The position numbers were made by a program, and so were the translations under genes. Under the pieces are notes generated by a model. It did no database searches, was not told the origin of the DNA, and was given only the letters and a program-made list of their open reading frames with translations. 64,000 nt of DNA from Thermothelomyces thermophilus ATCC 42464 (taxonomy: Eukaryota; Ascomycota; Sordariomycetes; Sordariales; Chaetomiaceae), in NCBI RefSeq assembly GCF_000226095.1, contig NC_016475.1, forward strand, positions 4,526,001-4,590,000, in the 5' to 3' direction. How positions within the stretch are numbered: the stretch's first letter is position 1; each line of letters starts with the position of its first letter. Positions 23,958 to 33,371 of this stretch are shown piece by piece.

Positions 23958-24458
23958 ACACAGCGCGACAGCGCATCGACATCGAAATGGGAACGGCCCG
24001 TGATCCTGCTTCTGGTGATTCTTGTTGTTTTACTTGGTAATTATATTTGCGGTCTCTGGATGGGTTTTGTACTGGCGAACATTGCCCGGCACGAGCTTGA
24101 TGGGGGAGATCAACGGCCTAATCCCTGAATGCAAGGGCGCTCTGTTTTCTCTCTCTAACTACGTTTCCTTTTCCTGAAACGCTGACCCTTTGCTAGTCCC
24201 TGTTGTGCCGGTATTGTTCGAAGACGATCCGTTGTCGACCCCCGATCACGAGACAACCGCCAACGCCAACGCCACATACGAATACTGGGTGTCGTTCATG
24301 CCGAGTAAACACACTCTTTCCCAGCAGGTTGTCCCAGAGTGAGCAGGCTAATTAACTCTTGACAGTCGGTAATGGCTTCATGGCCGTGAGCCATGACGAC
24401 AAACACATCTTGCCGCCGCCCATGGTCGACGGGGATGAGTTCTACTCGATCGCAGTGT
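23958..24458 (+). pseudogene. Truncated UstYa-family (DUF3328) relic
   Basis: UstYa-family proteins are membrane-anchored fungal oxidases or cyclisation factors of peptide and other metabolite pathways, recognised by HxxHC motifs. Here one frame gives a membrane helix (VILLLVILVVLLGNYICGLW) with no ATG in frame, then a TGA. A second segment reads FEDDPLSTPDHE ... YEYWVSFMP. An intron follows (24,305-24,365, GTAAAC...TTGACAG), then IGNGFMAVSHDD and LPPPMVDGDEFYSIAV. The family normally continues with the first HQLHC motif exactly here. Instead the sequence changes to unrelated residues at about 24,458. Both the N-terminus and all HxxHC motifs are missing, so it is a non-functional fragment. 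Confidence 0.65.
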
Positions 24459-24620
24459 TAAGTCCTTCCGGTTGTCGAAATTACGTTGGTATGATGACCT
24501 ACGTACAACATTCCCTCCTCCTCTAGAGCTGCTCCGAGTCCTAGGGACAGGACTCCCATTGTCAAATCGCTCTACCTAATTACCTAATATCCTAATTACC
24601 CATTCATTTCAATTCATTAA

Positions 24621-27266
24621 TTAAGCAGCTCGTATCACCACCTCCGCCGTCTCGAGACCCTCGGCGGAAGCCGTGACGGTGATGTCTCCGGAAGCGCCCT
24701 TATCCGCCCGAACGATCGCCAGCGCGAGACCGCTGAAGGCCTTCCGGGTAAGGGACGGGAACTCGGTCATGTCGGCCGGGTCTCCGTTGTCGGTCGCGAC
24801 GATCCGGCCGGGACCGGAGACGGAAAACGCGATGGCGTTGCCGGCCTCGGGCACCGTGTCGCCGTTCTCGTCGACGACGGCCACGGTGACGAACGACAGG
24901 TCGCGGCCGTCCCCCCTGATCTCGGCCCGGTCGGCCGTCAGGGTCAGCCCCTTGGCTTTCCCGACCGTCCACCTGGCGTCCCGCGCCCACTCCTCGCCGT
25001 CCTTGTACACGACCACGCTGACGTTGCCCGGCTGGTACACGACGTCGTCCCACCGGAACCGGTACTGGCCCCGGCCGCGCTTCTGCCGCCCCGCCGACTT
25101 GCCGTTGACGAACAGCTCGGCCTCGTCGCCGGACGAGAAGACGTGCACGGGCGTGACCTGGCCGACGCGGTCGGGCCAGGTCCAGTGCGGCAGCAGGTGG
25201 GCCATGGGCAGGTCGGGCCGCCAGCGGGCCTGGTAGAGGTAGAAGCGGTCCTTCCTGAAGCCGGCGAGGTCGATGATGCCGAAGTAGGAGCTCCGCGCGC
25301 CGTCGTCGCCGTCGTAGGGGGTCGGCTCGCCCAGGTAGTCCCAGCCGGTCCAGACGAACTCGCCGGCGACGTAGGGGTGCGCGTCGTGCGCGGCGAACAC
25401 CTTGTCCGGGGACGACCCCCAGCTGGTCGCGTACAGCTCGTACGCGCTCACCCGGTAGTCCCGCCCGTCGCCGCCCTGGCCCGGGCCGTCGCCCACGTCG
25501 GCGTGGTTCCCCGACGTCACGGGGAACAGGTAGGTGCCGCGCGTGCTGAGCGCCGACGCGCTCTCGCTGCTCCAGACGACCTTGCCCGGGTATGCGGCGT
25601 GGAAGCGGTCGAAGGAGCCGTCGGTCGACGTGCCGAGCCCCTCGCCCTGGTAGTTGAGGCCGATGATGTCGAGCGCGTCGGCCAGCGGGCTGCCGGGCCC
25701 CGCCGAGTTCATGGCGCAGGTGGACGGCCGGGTCGGGTCCTCCTCGACGAGGATGCCGTGGAGGGCCTGGGCGGTCGCGCCCGTGGCCGAGCCGGACTGG
25801 TTGGGGATCTCGTTGCCGTAGGACCACGCGATGATGGACGGGTGGTTGCGGTCGCGGCGGACAAAGGCGCGCAGGTCGGGCTCGTGCCAGTCCGGAAAGA
25901 TGGCGTGGAAGTCGTTGGTCGTCTTCCGGTCCGCCCACGTGTCGAAGATCTCGTCCAGCACCAGGAAGCCCATCCGGTCGGCCAGGTCGAGGAACTCCGG
26001 GGCCGGGGGGTTGTGGGAGGTGCGGAGCGCGTTGCTCCCCATCTCTCGGAGCGCCTCCAGCTGCCGCTCCAGGGCGCGGGTGTTCAAGGCCGTCCCGAGC
26101 GAGCCGAGGTCGCCGTGGTTGCACGTGCCCCAGATCTTGACCGGCTTGCCGTTGACCGACACGCCCTGGTTCGCGTCGAAGGTGACGGAGCGGATACCGA
26201 AGGGGGTCTCGTAGGTGTCTATGACGGTGCCGTTGACCGTCAACCTGGTCGTCGCGACGTACAGGTTCGGCTCTTGCTCGGGCGGGGGACCCCAGAGCAG
26301 CGGGTTCCTCACCGCTGTCGAGCCGCTGACCGACATCTTCCCCCCGGCCGGCACGGCTACCGTGGCTTTCTCGAACTGCGCCACGACCTCTTCTCCGGGA
26401 GTCCCCGTAGCCGGGTCAAGCAGGTGGATTTCCGTTACCACGTCTACCGTCGTGTCGGATGCACCGCCGTTCTCCACATCGACCGTGAGGTGGACGGTGG
26501 CCTTCTCCTCCGACACGTCCGACGTGGTGATGTACGTCCCGTACTGGCCGACATGGGTCGGGTTGACCTTGACCAGCCAGACGTTGCGGTAGATGCCCGC
26601 GCCGGGATACCATCGCGAGTTGTCTAGCGCGTTCTCCAGCCGGATAGCAAGCAGGTTGTCGCCGCCGTCCAGGTAGGGCGTGAGATCGAGGCGGAATGAG
26701 GCGTACCCGTACGGCCACCCACCGATCAAACGGCCGTTGAGCCAGACGGCGGCATACGACATGGCACCGTCAATGTCGAGGAAGATGGACTTGTCTTCGT
26801 CCTCGGGGGATCTGGTCAACGTCCGACGGTACCATCCCACGCCGTTCGAGGGCAGGCGCCCCATGCCTCCGCTCACGCCGGGAGCGTTGAACGGCCCCTT
26901 GATGGCCCAGTCGTGCGGCAGGTCAACGGACTCCCAGTCGCGGTCGTCAAAATCCGGTTGCACATACTGAACATTGCTGCCGGGGGGTGTTCCGGACGGG
27001 GGCTGGTGCTTGTCACCCTTGATGAAGTTATTGGCGGATGGCAGGATCCACGACTTTAGAGAGTCGTACGAGAGCGAGTCCGGATTCGAAGTGAAACGTG
27101 AAAACTTCCAGCCCTCGTTGAGACTGATGCGTTGGCGGCCGTTATTATCATCTGCCCAATGGACGGGGTAGGGTCTCGCTCCAACGAGACGCGGAACCAA
27201 CAAAAATGTTAGCAGTATGGTACTGAGCCTGTGAAACAGGCGTGCCGTTCCTGTTGCCTCTCTCAT
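24621..27266 (-). CDS. Secreted glycoside hydrolase family 2 protein (beta-galactosidase-like)
   Basis: A single-exon gene of 881 aa. The N-terminus is a signal peptide (about 1-30), so the enzyme is probably secreted. The GH2 sugar-binding domain (about 90-215, with DLPHDWAIKGPF and YRRTL) is followed by the Ig-like sandwich (about 215-335) and the TIM barrel. In the barrel, WSYGNEIPN places the acid/base Glu at 486 and VVWSSESASA places the nucleophile Glu at 568. The C-terminal 200 residues are further beta-sandwich modules of the kind in bacterial-type GH2 beta-galactosidases (DUF4982/Big-like). It would release terminal beta-linked sugars, galactose being the best guess; GH2 also holds beta-glucuronidases and mannosidases. 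The gene is isolated, with more than 1.8 kb of non-coding DNA upstream. Confidence 0.9.
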   Translation of the reverse strand: MREATGTARLFHRLSTILLTFLLVPRLVGARPYPVHWADDNNGRQRISLNEGWKFSRFTSNPDSLSYDSLKSWILPSANNFIKGDKHQPPSGTPPGSNVQYVQPDFDDRDWESVDLPHDWAIKGPFNAPGVSGGMGRLPSNGVGWYRRTLTRSPEDEDKSIFLDIDGAMSYAAVWLNGRLIGGWPYGYASFRLDLTPYLDGGDNLLAIRLENALDNSRWYPGAGIYRNVWLVKVNPTHVGQYGTYITTSDVSEEKATVHLTVDVENGGASDTTVDVVTEIHLLDPATGTPGEEVVAQFEKATVAVPAGGKMSVSGSTAVRNPLLWGPPPEQEPNLYVATTRLTVNGTVIDTYETPFGIRSVTFDANQGVSVNGKPVKIWGTCNHGDLGSLGTALNTRALERQLEALREMGSNALRTSHNPPAPEFLDLADRMGFLVLDEIFDTWADRKTTNDFHAIFPDWHEPDLRAFVRRDRNHPSIIAWSYGNEIPNQSGSATGATAQALHGILVEEDPTRPSTCAMNSAGPGSPLADALDIIGLNYQGEGLGTSTDGSFDRFHAAYPGKVVWSSESASALSTRGTYLFPVTSGNHADVGDGPGQGGDGRDYRVSAYELYATSWGSSPDKVFAAHDAHPYVAGEFVWTGWDYLGEPTPYDGDDGARSSYFGIIDLAGFRKDRFYLYQARWRPDLPMAHLLPHWTWPDRVGQVTPVHVFSSGDEAELFVNGKSAGRQKRGRGQYRFRWDDVVYQPGNVSVVVYKDGEEWARDARWTVGKAKGLTLTADRAEIRGDGRDLSFVTVAVVDENGDTVPEAGNAIAFSVSGPGRIVATDNGDPADMTEFPSLTRKAFSGLALAIVRADKGASGDITVTASAEGLETAEVVIRAA

Positions 27267-29140
27267 GGCTGGCAGTTACGCTGCTAGGAGGGAGCATGCG
27301 GGCATATTTACGGAGTACCTTCCGGGGGCTATATAAATAAGATATTAGAAGAACAGGCAGGTTTCACTGTGCCTGTCCGTCCTGGACATTGCCCGATGGT
27401 GACATAGTGCATGTAATCCGTACAGCGGAGCTCTCGGTGATTCGGGTATTCTGCAACGGTTTCCGCTGCGTAATTGGTGGTCTTTCCCCTCTGGTTGCTG
27501 CGGCCTGACATTATCCTGCAAGGGACAATTCGGGCTCATAATACAGCAGGTTTTAATTAACCCATCTCAATGTGAGAGCTAATTACCGAAACTTTGCATC
27601 ACTCGATTGCCGGTACCACGAACGTACACAAGGTGTATACAGTGTATCATTTCCAGTACCAATTCTCAGCAATGATTAATGTAACTACAGATGGTTGCTA
27701 CCCTCAAGTCAGCTCAATTCAGTGGGCAATGAGAAGCCTAATTCCTAGCATCAATGGTAATTAACGTCACCGGTTTGCAGCATTCGCCGACAGACAAGCA
27801 AGAAGGAGGATCAAGTCACATGGCTTCCATGATCCCCCGCACCCGTACCCGCACCTGCTGATATAACCACGAAGCAGAAGTTCCATCCAGTCTCTTCCTT
27901 TCCTCGTGGACCCCAGAGCTCATCACCGCTCGTCGTTCGTGGGATATCTCTGCGCGGCGTTACATTTAGCCTGCAACGCTACCTCTCTCCACTTGCCTCT
28001 CTTGTGGTGACGGACCTTCGCGCATCCCCGCCATCATCACCAACTGCCAGCCTCTTTGCTACCTCAATTAACGCCCGGGTCTCTTTCCATTGGCGCGGTT
28101 GTGGCTGCAGGCAAACTTGGCTATCGGCCTTCAAGAACGAGTTCAGGGCGTTCAGGGCGATCTACACTAATAGGCACGGGAGGTCGAGGAATAACAACGG
28201 CGTGTTGCCGCACAATAAAGGCATACAATTACACCAATCCTTGTAATTGTTAAGCGGAACGGGCGTTCCTGGATCAATAGTGATGAGCCCAATCCCTCAT
28301 GTTCGTTCGGGGGGAGCAGGTGTCAATCTTAGCTTAGATCATATTACGAAAATGATCTTCCGGCAGCGCGCCCCTCTGTTCAAGCTCAAAGCGAGGTATT
28401 GGAAATCACACCGAACTAATTAGTTCTCATAGTAATATCGACTTCATTCCGTCGTCGGCAGCTCCTAATTAGATGTCTGCGATAATGGGATATTATTTAG
28501 TAACATGGCGGTACTTTCACAATCCGTAATTTGGTCGAACATAAGAGCAGGGGCACCGGGAAGGAATGATGTACGATCCTGCTCTCCACATTTTTCACCA
28601 CTTGCTTTGGCTAAAACGAACGTTTGCTACCGATTGTAGTAGCGCGTTTGAGTGCTTATCTGGGCGTGACCTCTCAGAACTCTCTTAGAGAGGTGAATCG
28701 CACCGAGGCTAGGTTTGCGGCAACTTCGCGTGAATCGAAAGAAAGCTTTGCCAAATGCTAAAGCGAAGGTTCAGATCCAGCCTCGATATCGTGAAGTCTA
28801 GGGGAATGGTTATATAGGCGGAACTACATCTACCACGCTCCTCGTCGATCTTCACCCCGAGTGCCACTCCACGGCCCAGGCCGCGTGCAACTTTGTCCGC
28901 TGTGAGATTGCGGCTGATTGTCTCTCCGGCCTCGGCCGCTGATTCAAAGAGCCGGGCCCGGATGGAGTTTTGTACTCTTCAGATTGGCGCTCCTCCCCGA
29001 GTTCCTGATGCTAATACTTCTGCTAATTAATTACAACTCCAGGGCGTTGAAGTGGCGTCGTTCAACCCGGGGTCCACCCAATCTCATTAACCCACCCCCC
29101 CCCCCCCCCCCCGGGGACTATAACCTGTCTCCCAGGCTCC
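27267..29140. other. Upstream region of the GH2 gene, non-coding
   Basis: About 1.9 kb. A TATATAAATA stretch lies at 27,330-27,339, about 65 bp before the GH2 start codon. TACGGAGTAC (27,309) and GTAATCCGTA (27,413) belong to the dispersed motif family. A run of 18 C at 29,095-29,112 precedes the GNAT stop codon. No gene is supportable; open frames of 60-120 codons lack any family signal. Confidence 0.5.
29095..29112. repeat. Poly-C tract (18 nt)
   Basis: Homopolymer run directly followed by GGGG, just downstream of the GNAT gene; a likely site of length error or variation. Confidence 0.9.
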
Positions 29141-29674
29141 TCACGCGTTCCGACGGACGAGGTAGGTCGCTCCCGGGCCGTAACCGCGCAGCTTGTCCCG
29201 CATGGCGGCGTCGTCGTCGACGGGCTCGGGAGCGAAGCCGAAGCGGGTCCAGAAGGGGACGGTGCCGTAGACGGAGATGAGGCAGGTGGTCGGGTAGCGG
29301 CGGGCGACGCCGTCGAGGAGGCGGGCGATGCAGCGGGCGGCGGCGCCGCGGCCGCGGAGGGCCGGCAGGATGGCGATGTCGTGCAGGTAGTACTGGTCCG
29401 CATCGGGCGGGATCGCGTCGCCGCCCAACGGCTGGTTCAGCGCCGGGGGCCGGCCGTGGCGGATCGGGAAGGAGACCACGTAGCCGCCCACCTCTTCCCG
29501 CCCCTTCTTCTCCTCCTCCCCCTCTTCCGAAACGAGAACCATGCAGCCCTCGGGAAAGAGTCCCAGGCGCTCGCGGAAGATGGACTCGCGCTCGGGCAGA
29601 TCCCGATGTATCTCGTCTGCCACACGCATGACGCCCGGCAGATCACGCTCGGTCATGGGGCGCCAGATGGCCAT
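29141..29674 (-). CDS. GNAT-family N-acetyltransferase
   Basis: Intronless, 177 aa, about the size of a single GNAT domain. The start fits the family: MAIWRPMTERDLPGVMRVAD forms beta1-alpha1. The acetyl-CoA-binding motif A is clear: YYLHDIAILPALRGRGAAAR (about 93-112), with the LRGRGA turn that contacts the pyrophosphate. It is followed by the alpha3 helix CIARLLDGVA and motif B around FWTRFGFAPEP (about 136-146). An acidic/Lys-rich insert (EEGEEEKKGREE) sits between beta2 and beta3. The substrate is unknown; it could acetylate a small amine, an amino acid or a protein. No targeting signal is visible. Confidence 0.88.
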   Translation of the reverse strand: MAIWRPMTERDLPGVMRVADEIHRDLPERESIFRERLGLFPEGCMVLVSEEGEEEKKGREEVGGYVVSFPIRHGRPPALNQPLGGDAIPPDADQYYLHDIAILPALRGRGAAARCIARLLDGVARRYPTTCLISVYGTVPFWTRFGFAPEPVDDDAAMRDKLRGYGPGATYLVRRNA

Positions 29675-29902
29675 TCCTGGTAGGATTCTTTTTTTTTATT
29701 TTCCTTTTGTCTCAAACTCTCAGTCTGGGTTGAGGTAATTTGTTTATTTTGAGTTTCTGAAGGCGACCCTTATTGTTTAGAATAGAGTTAAGGAATGAGA
29801 TGCAGAATAATAGTGCGAGTTAACTTGAGCGGTGGCATGTCAGGGATGTATGTAATCCGTACTGTAAGACTCGTATGGAATTTGTATGTATGTATGTACG
29901 GA

Positions 29903-30610
29903 CTACATAGTTACATAGGGATTACAGTTAGTGTACGGAGTTCGGAGTCCAGAGTAACTTGGTAGGGAATCTTTCGCCCCCACCGCAGCGGTAACTATTG
30001 CAAGATAACGTAAATTAGTTACATACATTCCCCCCCCGGGAATGGACATCCACTCGGCGGGTATTGCCGGTCTGAGCACAAGGGTATATGAATATACCAG
30101 AGCCCGTACACGGACAGTGTTACGACGCAAGATCTCCTGCAGTAGCCGTCTCTCCACCGTCTCATCCGACTCTCTCTGGTCTGCCTCGAGACTCGACTTG
30201 AGGATGTCGAGAACGGCCTGAAGGCCGGCCCGGGCGTTCCTCAAAGCACCAGTTTTCCTCCGGTTAAATTAGAAGCCAAGACGTAATTAGCAGATACGCC
30301 CGTTCTGCCGCAGAATGGCGAGCGCAGTGATGGTGTTGCCCTTGGGCTCAAAGTCGCAGATCCGGGCCAGCTTGTTGACCAGAGTGTGGAACATCTCCTC
30401 GAGGGACTGGTTGGGATTGGGGAGAGCATCGGAAGCTTTCCCCGAGCCCCTTGAAGGGCAGACTGCATTCAGAGAGTCGAGGAGCATGAGCGGCGGGAAG
30501 AACGTCTTGCGTAGCTTACTCTGCTGGTTTGCATCAAGAGGCACCTTCTTGCCGGGGAACTCTAGGATCGCTTCAAGCGGTCTCAGCAGGAAACTGAGAG
30601 AATCTCGGAC
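29903..30610 (-). pseudogene. Frame-broken remnant of an uncharacterised fungal protein family
   Basis: Three minus-strand frames continue one another. First, from about 30,600 to 30,290: LRPLEAILEFPGKKVPLDA through SLEEMFHTLVNKLARICDFE and ITALAILRQNG. Second, about 30,290-30,250: NYVLASNLTGGKLVL. Third, 30,250-29,903: RNARAGLQAVLDILKSSLEA through RLLQEILRRNTVRVRALVYS. The order and the helical, charged character look like one domain that I believe recurs in Pezizomycotina hypothetical proteins. I found no GT-AG pair that joins the frames. The simplest reading is two small indels in a decayed, 5'-truncated copy; sequencing error or an unusual intron is possible. Function unknown. Confidence 0.5.
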
Positions 30611-30896
30611 AGGAGAAGTGGATCACTCATCCATTGCTTTTTTTGTGCGTGTGTGTGTGTGTGCGCAAAAGCAAGGCCGGTATTATTGGTTTGCTTACCT
30701 TTTGCTCCTGAAGCTGTTGAGTGGGCCAAATGATTTAATACCGATACCGGAAAAAAGGGGTCGACAGACAAAGTTAATTCGGTGTCGCAACTATTTAACC
30801 TCTCTCTCTCTTTCTCTTATGGTAGCATTACTATTAAATGTGTGATTATCAACCCACTTTTTTTCGCCTCGCAATGCCCAAACATAAAAAGAACCA
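30611..30896. other. Short intergenic region with GT microsatellite
   Basis: Contains an alternating GT tract near 30,643-30,664 and a CT-rich run near 30,801-30,816. No gene seen. Confidence 0.6.
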
Positions 30897-32759
30897 TCAT
30901 CGCAGAAAGCTGTTCAGGACAGTCACGACCGTGGTATACACCATGCCGACCAGGCCGACGACGACGACGAGGATGTCTCCGAACCGGGCCCAGCGCCCCG
31001 TCGCGACGGCCTTCCAGTGCAGGTAGGCCGGGTAGACGTAGACGAGGGGCACGCAGGCGACGCTGCCGATGAGGGCGACGAAGCGGTCGAGGTTGCCGGT
31101 GCCGGCGACCGAGAGAAGGCCGCAGAGGGCGACGACGGCGAGGCGGAGCAGGTTCTTGACCCACTTTGTGCGCAGGCTGCCCTTGCCGGAGCGGGCGTGG
31201 CCGAGGAGGCCGCCCTCGAGGATGCGGATGGCGGGGAAGAGCTGGACGGGGGTGCCGACGAGGACGGCGAGGGCGTAGAGCGCCTGGACGGCGTTGACCA
31301 GGGGGCTGTCCTGCGGCAGGTTGTTGATGATCTCGACCTCGGTGCGCCGGCCGAAGGCGGCGTAGCAGAGCGCGCCGACCGAGGTGAAGACGACCGTGAT
31401 GAGCAGCATGACGGCGCCCAGCAGCGGCTCGAACCGGTCCGGGCGCGCCATGGACGCCTGGATCGGCAGGATCAGGCCGATGCCCTCGAAGGTGAAGATG
31501 GCCGCGCCGATGGTGAGCGTGTAGTGGTCGGGGTTGAAGAGGACGACGGTCGGGTCCGCGCCGCCGGCGCCGGCCAGCGAGGTGGTCGTGTACCAGTAGA
31601 TGTAGCCGACGCCGATCAGGATGCAGGCGTCGGCCAGCAGGGCGACCGGGCCGAGCTTGGCGATGTTGCGGATCCAGGCCAGCGGCACCAGGACGACGAG
31701 CTGCATGGCGATCAGGCCGGCCGTGGAGAAGGGACTGGCCCCATGCGTGACGGCATCGAAGAAGGTCGTCAGGTTCTCGGCCACGAAGACGATGCCGGTG
31801 CAGACGAAGCCCAGCTGCGAGAGTGCAATGGAGAAGAGGATGAGGGCTCGCATCCGCGGCCCCGCGATGGCGCTGCCGATCTCGCCGTACCCGCCGCCGT
31901 AACGCAGCTTGCACCGAAGCAGCAGGTGGAAGGCGACCATGGTGATGCCGGAGACGATCAGCATGGTGACGGTCGAGAACAGGATGCCCCCGTTGCTGAA
32001 CGCCTTGGGCAGGAACATAATGCCCGTCCCGATGAAGGCCTTGAGCAGCGTGAAGAAGGTCTTGACCGTGCCGGCGGTGCCCGGCCGCGGCGCTTGGGCA
32101 GAGCTGATGATGCGTTGCCGGACGAGGAGGGGCTGTCGCTCGCCAGCTGCTGCTGCTGCTGCTGCTGCTCCCTCATATGCCCCTACTCTCGCCTCCTCCT
32201 CCTCCGCCGCCGCCGCCGCCGCTCCTCCTCCCTCCTCTTCCTCCCCTTCTTCCTCGGAGACGGCCTCCTCGTCGGTGTCGACGAGGTCTTCACCGGCAAA
32301 GCTTCCGTACAGCTCCAGATACTCGACAAAGTTGCGCGTGATGGGCATGCGGGCGGCCAGGAAGTCGTTGCCATGCTTTTGGTGCAGAAAGGCCCGCCGG
32401 AACCCCCCCAGGGAGAGTTGGTCGCCCACGGACAGGGTTGGGAGCTCCTCGTCTTGGTGAAACTCCCTGGGCGTGTGGAAGGTGGCGGCCCGACGATGCA
32501 TGCGCCGGTTCGAAGGGTCCAGCTTGAAGAGGTCCCGGTGTATGTCGCCGCCCTGCAGCTTCAATGACGACTCTTCCGCCGGCACCCGGGGCCCCTCCGA
32601 CGGACCGGCCGCCGACGACCCCGGCGTGTCGCCTTCCGTGCCCGCAGGCGCGCTCTGGAACTCGGCGGTGTATCCTGGGGCCAAAAGCTCGGCCACTACC
32701 TGGGCCCGCGCCTCGATGTCACGCCTGTCTCGTGATGTTCCCCTAGTGTCGTCGGACAT
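30897..32759 (-). CDS. Amino acid transporter, vacuolar AVT3/AVT4 type
   Basis: Intronless, 620 aa from ATG 32,759. An in-frame ATG 35 codons upstream also exists, but MSDDTRGTS fits the family better. Residues 1-225 are a hydrophilic cytosolic N-terminus with acidic and poly-Ala runs (about 165-205). The Aa_trans domain (AAAP family) spans about 228-615, with 10-11 membrane helices. It begins with the typical first helix TFFTLLKAFIGTGIMFLPKA, later YGEIGSAIAG and FTFEGIGLILPIQASM. In yeast, Avt3/Avt4 export neutral amino acids from the vacuole; the long N-terminal extension is a shared trait. Its neighbour is arginine biosynthesis (argininosuccinate lyase), but nothing shows a shared function. 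Confidence 0.88.
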   Translation of the reverse strand: MSDDTRGTSRDRRDIEARAQVVAELLAPGYTAEFQSAPAGTEGDTPGSSAAGPSEGPRVPAEESSLKLQGGDIHRDLFKLDPSNRRMHRRAATFHTPREFHQDEELPTLSVGDQLSLGGFRRAFLHQKHGNDFLAARMPITRNFVEYLELYGSFAGEDLVDTDEEAVSEEEGEEEEGGGAAAAAAEEEEARVGAYEGAAAAAAAAGERQPLLVRQRIISSAQAPRPGTAGTVKTFFTLLKAFIGTGIMFLPKAFSNGGILFSTVTMLIVSGITMVAFHLLLRCKLRYGGGYGEIGSAIAGPRMRALILFSIALSQLGFVCTGIVFVAENLTTFFDAVTHGASPFSTAGLIAMQLVVLVPLAWIRNIAKLGPVALLADACILIGVGYIYWYTTTSLAGAGGADPTVVLFNPDHYTLTIGAAIFTFEGIGLILPIQASMARPDRFEPLLGAVMLLITVVFTSVGALCYAAFGRRTEVEIINNLPQDSPLVNAVQALYALAVLVGTPVQLFPAIRILEGGLLGHARSGKGSLRTKWVKNLLRLAVVALCGLLSVAGTGNLDRFVALIGSVACVPLVYVYPAYLHWKAVATGRWARFGDILVVVVGLVGMVYTTVVTVLNSFLR

Positions 32760-33371
32760 GGTGGGCGGGAAGGGTGGACGATCATCAGAAAGAATTGTGG
32801 GGGGAGGGGGGGGGGATGTTGGGCTCAGAAACATCCCACACCTCTTCCAAGTGTGGTCAAACAAAAAGCACTAATAATGCCCAGTAGCATGGCAATGCGG
32901 TAAGCCACAGCTTTCGCCCCCCTGTCTTCCCTGTCCCACAGCTCCGGATGATGTCACCAATCGGCAGCGAGCAACGCCGGAGCCGTCTCGGCGGTCGGCG
33001 CCCGGGCCGCATCGCGGCGTCAGGTGCTGCTCGAGTCAGTACCGTAAACGGTAGTTCTCAATACTGCGTAAACCTCGCAGCGACGCGCATTGGATTCGGC
33101 GTCCCACAGAATTTCGCGTCGCAGACTGCAGGGCACATATGTCGTCAGGACTGCCGCAATCTTGGGCCGTCCATATTCTACTATTATCGGAGTCCTTTCT
33201 CATTCCTTTTTTTTTTTTTTTTGGGCGGTCAATCATCCCCCTTTTACCCGTCAGGGAGTCCCAGCATACGGGCCTGCGCTCACATCCAAAGCCTGTCCGC
33301 GCCATAAATGTTTTTTTTTTTTTTTTCGATTTCCCTGTGAAGCCGTCTGGTTTGAAGAACGATAAAGTAGT
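32760..33371. other. Intergenic promoter region of the transporter
   Basis: 612 bp between the transporter start and the 3' end of the lyase gene. It carries two long T runs (about 33,207-33,222 and 33,311-33,326) and a G-rich tract at about 32,800-32,815. No gene seen. Confidence 0.6.

Noticed and set aside
25143-26627. 494-codon plus-strand open frame
   Set aside because: Lies fully antisense to the GH2 gene and is Arg/Val/Gly/Ala-rich, the usual GC-driven shadow; no domain.
28760-28785. B-box-like GGTTCAGATCC suggesting a tRNA gene
   Set aside because: No A box or cloverleaf could be folded around it.
31017-32567. 516-codon plus-strand open frame
   Set aside because: Antisense shadow of the amino acid transporter, with Asp/Gly/Gln-rich composition from GC-rich codons.
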